Positions 59,401 through 64,000 of a stretch of DNA of 64,000 nucleotides are shown piece by piece (position 1 is the first letter of the stretch; every line of letters begins with the position of its first letter). The stretch comes from Vigna angularis (taxonomy: Eukaryota > Streptophyta > Magnoliopsida > Fabales > Fabaceae). Both the position numbers and the translations under genes were made by a program. Location: positions 37,234,630-37,298,629 of the forward strand of contig NC_068970.1 of the NCBI RefSeq assembly GCF_016808095.1. Direction: 5' to 3'. The notes under the pieces were generated by a model. It was not told the DNA's origin. It worked only from the letters and a program-made list of their open reading frames with translations, and ran no database searches.

Positions 59401-62399
59401 TGATAGCACAAAACCATTAAAATTACAAGTGATTGTGGTGCAAGTTGGAATGCATTTAATAGGGAGCAGTTTATACACAATTACAAAAAATAAAGACAGA
59501 GAGTAGAGACAAAATAAATAGTGTAAGTTTGTGATGTGTGTTGAAATTTTGGATTGTGTATTGGTGAAAGAAACTGAGGTTGTCCTTGAGTTGTTCAGCA
59601 AATTACGTGCAAGTAACCTAAAAATCTAAGGAATTAAGGAAGTATATTATATAGTGGTTGATTGATTATTATGCCTTCGTGCCATCCGTGTCGGCAACAC
59701 GGTTCTGCCATTGTCCCGCCAATGCGCCGCCGTTGTCAGTGCATGTGATTTCTTAGATATCGAGATACAATGCATCAACCCAACAAACTTCTCTTTTCAC
59801 GTATCTTCTTATCTTCTGCTTAAACCTTTCTTTGGATGAAGAGTGAAAATAAGAGATAGGAAAATAAAGTAAAACAAAAGGTAAGGGAAAAAGTTTACTT
59901 GTATGAATTTCTTATCAAAGTTTGACAAATAGTTTATAAGGTGAATGGAAAATATAATAATAATAATAATACAGTGTTTCAATAAGGGATATTGATTGAA
60001 TACGTATTTATATTCCTTTAAGTAATAATTCAAACACAATTATAACATCTTATTTTCAATATTTCAAAGGTTATTATTATCATAATAGACTCTCTATTAT
60101 TGGATGTTTTAGATTATGTTGATACTGCTTTTAGATCGGATAGATATAATATAGATTAAGAGAAACTCTAGAAAAAGTGGATTTGAACTATAATCAAATC
60201 TCATAAAATTAATTTATAAATTAATTGTATATGTACATGATTTTGTCTTAAAATGAAGTTTATATTAAAATAAAGATGAAACCCTATATCGTGAAGGATC
60301 AAATGTATTAAGATAAAATTGTATTTAACTTTCAAACAATTAACACATTAAATAATTTGCCTTTTGACTCTAATATAAACTAGATAATCTTGTAATGTGA
60401 GAGAATGTGATGAAAGTGTAATTATAATGAGAGTCAACACTTGAATGAGTCTAGTTTTTCTGTGGAATTTTTTTGTATTATCCTCTACTATATTTTTAGA
60501 ATATTATATTTTTGATATATTAAAAGAATTAACCTGTTATAAAATATAAAAATATGTTTGTATTAATATATTTTAGAAACACAATACAAAATAAAAAAAC
60601 CCAGAAAAAAATTATAAATTACACTTAAATAGCATTAAGCATGTCATCCAAAGGATTATTCGTACTGCCCTTACGTCATCTGTGTCTCTCTCATTTCGGT
60701 TATTCTTCAATGAGTTTGTCCCTTTGTTTTTCTTTTTTCAGTTAGTGCATGGTGTATTAGACCCAGTGACCTCTATCATATTCTTTTTAGGCTTTTGTTC
60801 GTACAAAGTTAAATATCATTTAAAAGAATAAAATAGAAACAAAATGCGACTGAACTGAGCCATTCAGTGTAACGTTACAGTGTGTATGAAAATTGGAGGC
60901 GTCTCTAAGTACTTCACACATGTACAACTGAGTTTAAATAAGTTTTTTTAGTATTTTCAAAATTTTTTGGTGCTTCCAAATTTTGATACCTACTATTTAC
61001 TAAATACGTTAATTGGACCCTGAAAATAATTTTATTTCTCAGTATTAACGTATGATTAATAAGTATGTTAGCTGTAATGCTATGAAAGTTAATGCGTTAA
61101 CATTATTAATGTAAAATAATAAAATAATTGTTATAATCAAATTAATATATTTATCATAGTTGAACATGGGTACCACTAAAAATGGTCAAGAACACTACTG
61201 TAGAATATTGTAGAATATTTTCATGACTGGTAAAATGAGCTTATTATTATAGGTATGCTGACGTTATATTTGTAAAAGTAATAGAAAAGTTTGTCCTTTC
61301 TATAAAGTTGCAAAAGTCTGATTTACTATAATAATATACGAATAACAAAATTCAATTTATTATGATACATTTTTTTAAATATAGTAAGTTTAGTTTATTA
61401 TTATACTTTTCAAAAATTTGTTAAAATAAGTCTAGTTTATTATGATATATTTTCGATTATTTGTAATAATAATTAAAATACTTTAAATAACTTAAGAAAA
61501 CATTGTTAATTGCATAGTTTATTTTCTTAATGAACATAATTGAGTGACATTTTTTTTCCTTAGATATTGTTTTTTCACCTTAAAAGAAAACATGGGTAAG
61601 TAAGCAAATCAAATATGTTGAGCATTATACTTGATGAGATTTAGGTTCTTTTGTTTTATGTGTAAGAAGATATGTAAAACCAAGATTAAAATTTTTTTTT
61701 AAGCACATCCAAATTTGTTCCAATAATTTTGAATAGAAGCTTATAAATAATTTCTTTAGTCATCTTAGTGAGGGTTTGATTTCTGCCATATGCATCAAAA
61801 GTCATCTTAATGTACATAGTTGTTAACACAAACAAAAAATTTCTTTATTGTGTTAATGTTGATTAGTACTCATACTTTATACTTGAAGAACAAACATTGA
61901 AGAATGAAAATTGCAATTGAGTGTATCAACTCAATAAATACCTTCTCAAACTCTTCTTACTCACCATTCTTTTGCCCTTTTCTCTCCCATCTTTTCTACA
62001 CAACCTCGCTCTTATTTTCACACTACTATAAGAATAAGAAGAACAACTAACACATGATGAAAATTTTAAGAATATAAAGAGATAACAAAAAAATAGAAAA
62101 AAAAATCTTCTTAATAAAAGATAATTTTTTTAGTTTTAAAACGTGCTAGAATCCAAAAAATTTAATAACATCTTTTAGTTTTAATAAAAGTACTAAGAAA
62201 AGATCTATTGATTTTTAAAAAATAAATAATAAATTATTAAATATGTGTAAAATTAAATAAATGAATTTTAACTAATTATTTTGAGTATTTTGTAGTACAT
62301 AAATTAGATAGGTGATAAATAAATTATTTCTTGATCTAAGTAATGATGAAGTCCCCTTAGGCCAACTAAATATATTGAGTTCTTTTAAGAAAACTCTTA

Positions 62400-62436
<37 letters not shown>

Positions 62437-63430
62437 ATATCTCAGCAGACAAGGCAGTAAATGAAGATGGGAAATAATAAAGTTGCTGATATGGTTATGC
62501 AAACTTGCAAACCCCACTATATTAAATGCTCAATTTGATTGTGTAATAAGTTTGAAGCTTAAAATTATTGCACAAGCTGCTGCATATTTGTACAATTAGA
62601 ATCAACATGTCTCTGGTTTTCATTCACCAAACACTATATCTGACATTGCTAGACGCGTAATTAGAGCTTCAAGCTGCACATAACATTCATCTACCATATT
62701 AAAATACTTCTTCTGGCCTAACTTCCAATTTAATATACGTATCCACCCTAATTGTTTCCTCTTATATATCTCTCTCTAAAAGAGAAACTGAAAATTTATA
62801 GATGTAAAAGAAGGAAACCTCTATAAAATCCTTTTTAAATTTTTGGGTAAGAGTTTGTTTGGTAAAATGAGTAACATAATTTCGGTATTTTTCTTTGTTT
62901 AAGGTTATTAAATATATATTTGAGTTTTTAGTGTAATTTTCAAAAATGCGTATTAATTTTATTTGTAATAAATATATATAATGATAATTAGAAAATTCAA
63001 ATATATACTCAATTATTTCAATTATTAATCATGTAATTTTTGTATTAATGTTATTTTTTTATTATACTACTAATGAAATATATTAATTTTAAACATTTTA
63101 TAATATATTATATTTTCATTTACATTATCGGCCAGTTAGAAATTATAATAAATATATTTTTTGAAGTAATTATCATAAAAAATCACAATATCAATCAAAA
63201 TATCGATTAAAAACTTAAGAAAATGTGAATATATTATAGTTTTGTATTCATTATGTTTGATTTATAAATTATCAAGTCATGTTTTGGTCCATTACTTTGA
63301 ATTAGTTCAAAGTGGTGCAGAGATATTTATGAGCGAAGTATATGTTACTGTCTATGTTTTGTTGTGAATTATAATTATTGCACTTACAGACATAGTTCTG
63401 AAAAAAAATATCTATAGGGGCAAATAATGA
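56410..63430. other. Long AT-rich stretch without recognised genes
   Basis: About 7 kb with no frame resembling a known protein. Notable pieces are a local repeat of AATTGATTCCA / AATCGATTCCA near 57425-57460, many TTTTCGGAAA-type phrases at 57940-58160, a TTACACCTCTGTACCC-like GC-richer patch at 58680-58760, and a TA microsatellite at 62402-62432. No RNA gene is seen. Confidence 0.4.
62402..62432. repeat. TA dinucleotide microsatellite
   Basis: About 15 uninterrupted TA/AT units inside non-coding DNA. Confidence 0.95.
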
Positions 63431-63439
63431 AATTGAAGA

Positions 63440-63560
63440 GATTAGGAAGATCCTCTTGTTGTATAGTCTGTCAAATATTCAGGGAAGCTAATGCAAGTGC
63501 AGGTCATGTAGCCAACTTGGCCATCATTAGGGCAACATTTCTGACCGTTGGTTTTTTCTT
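63440..63560 (+). pseudogene. Possible RNase H-like (LINE-derived) fragment
   Basis: A short frame reads CIVCQIFREANASAGHVANL then AIIRATFL. It recalls the phrase H-(I/V)-x-R-E-x-N-x-x-A-D-x-L-A-N at the end of plant RNase H domains from non-LTR retrotransposons, though the Asp is replaced by Gly. It is short and isolated, so this is a weak call. Confidence 0.35.
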
Positions 63561-64000
63561 TTCTTTCACTTCATCTTTCTTATAGATCACATTTCCATTT
63601 TCTAGACTTCTACGAGATTTATGTTTTGTGTTAAACCTTCTCAACTAACATCTTTCTAGCTCAACAATATTTATACCACTACAAGTCAAATTAAATTACT
63701 TTCATACTTTCACTACAGACAAATAATATAAAATAAAAATTAAATCAGATTCTCTAAACTTATACATGGGTTAATTTTATTTTTCTTTATTCATACACAA
63801 CCTATATTATTAGTTACTCTTCATATTCTTCTTTTGTACAAAAATATTAAAGAGATCACTCTTAGTTATCCTTACAAAATTATATTGACATCTTAACTGT
63901 ATTTTTAGAGCTTAAGTTATCCCTTAGACAAGGGCTTAGACATTTAGAAGTTTAGGTCTTTTCTAAATTAAGCATTATTTTTAAATAATCAGTGAATTCT

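Overview
This is plant nuclear DNA. It is AT-rich and has intron-containing genes with GT-AG borders, a NAC transcription factor, and nested copia, gypsy-like, CACTA, Mutator and hAT elements. The GGGTTAAATATG Mutator ends and the style of the CACTA and LTR families suggest a legume, perhaps a bean or Vigna relative. That placement is inference from recollection of families, not a search.

Only two host genes look intact. One is a three-exon NAC gene of the NAP/NAC029 type at 34340-35338 (minus). The other is an intronless TPR-SET (SMYD-like) methyltransferase gene at 50697-52274 (minus). Nearly everything else that can be named is transposable-element DNA, with long AT-rich stretches in which I see no gene.

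Layout: 455-687, a CACTA end; 4449-5542, a decayed Mutator transposase (minus); 5800-10215, a decayed Ty1/copia element with its reverse-transcriptase core deleted; 10864-12307, a small non-autonomous LTR element with identical 160-bp LTRs, a perfect 5-bp target duplication and internal tandem repeats; 16101-16940, a broken B3-domain gene; 16963-17500, a CACTA-like end carrying a fragment of an ALP1/Harbinger-type DDE nuclease gene; 18348-30080, a large defective CACTA element with remnants of its two genes; 22208-25741, nested inside it, a second CACTA element that carries a UDP-glycosyltransferase fragment; 30770-32992, palindrome-rich DNA, a 177-bp duplication and a long GT microsatellite; 34340-35338, the NAC gene; 37286-38334, a small CACTA-like element; 41553-42960, a copia 5' LTR running into another CACTA end; 45268-49701, a probable solo gypsy-type LTR containing a Pack-MULE at 47629-49524 with 373-bp terminal inverted repeats and a perfect 9-bp target duplication; 50697-52274, the SET gene; 52761-53090, an old relative of the small LTR element; 53847-55192, a solo LTR with a perfect 5-bp target duplication; 55829-56085, a hAT transposase remnant; then AT-rich DNA to the end.

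The notable theme is gene-fragment capture. Three separate elements carry pieces of host-type genes: UGT in a CACTA, ALP1-like in another CACTA-like end, and an unidentified exon with its splice donor in a Pack-MULE. The small LTR element at 10864 is the best candidate for a recent, perhaps undescribed, family. No new enzymatic system was found.
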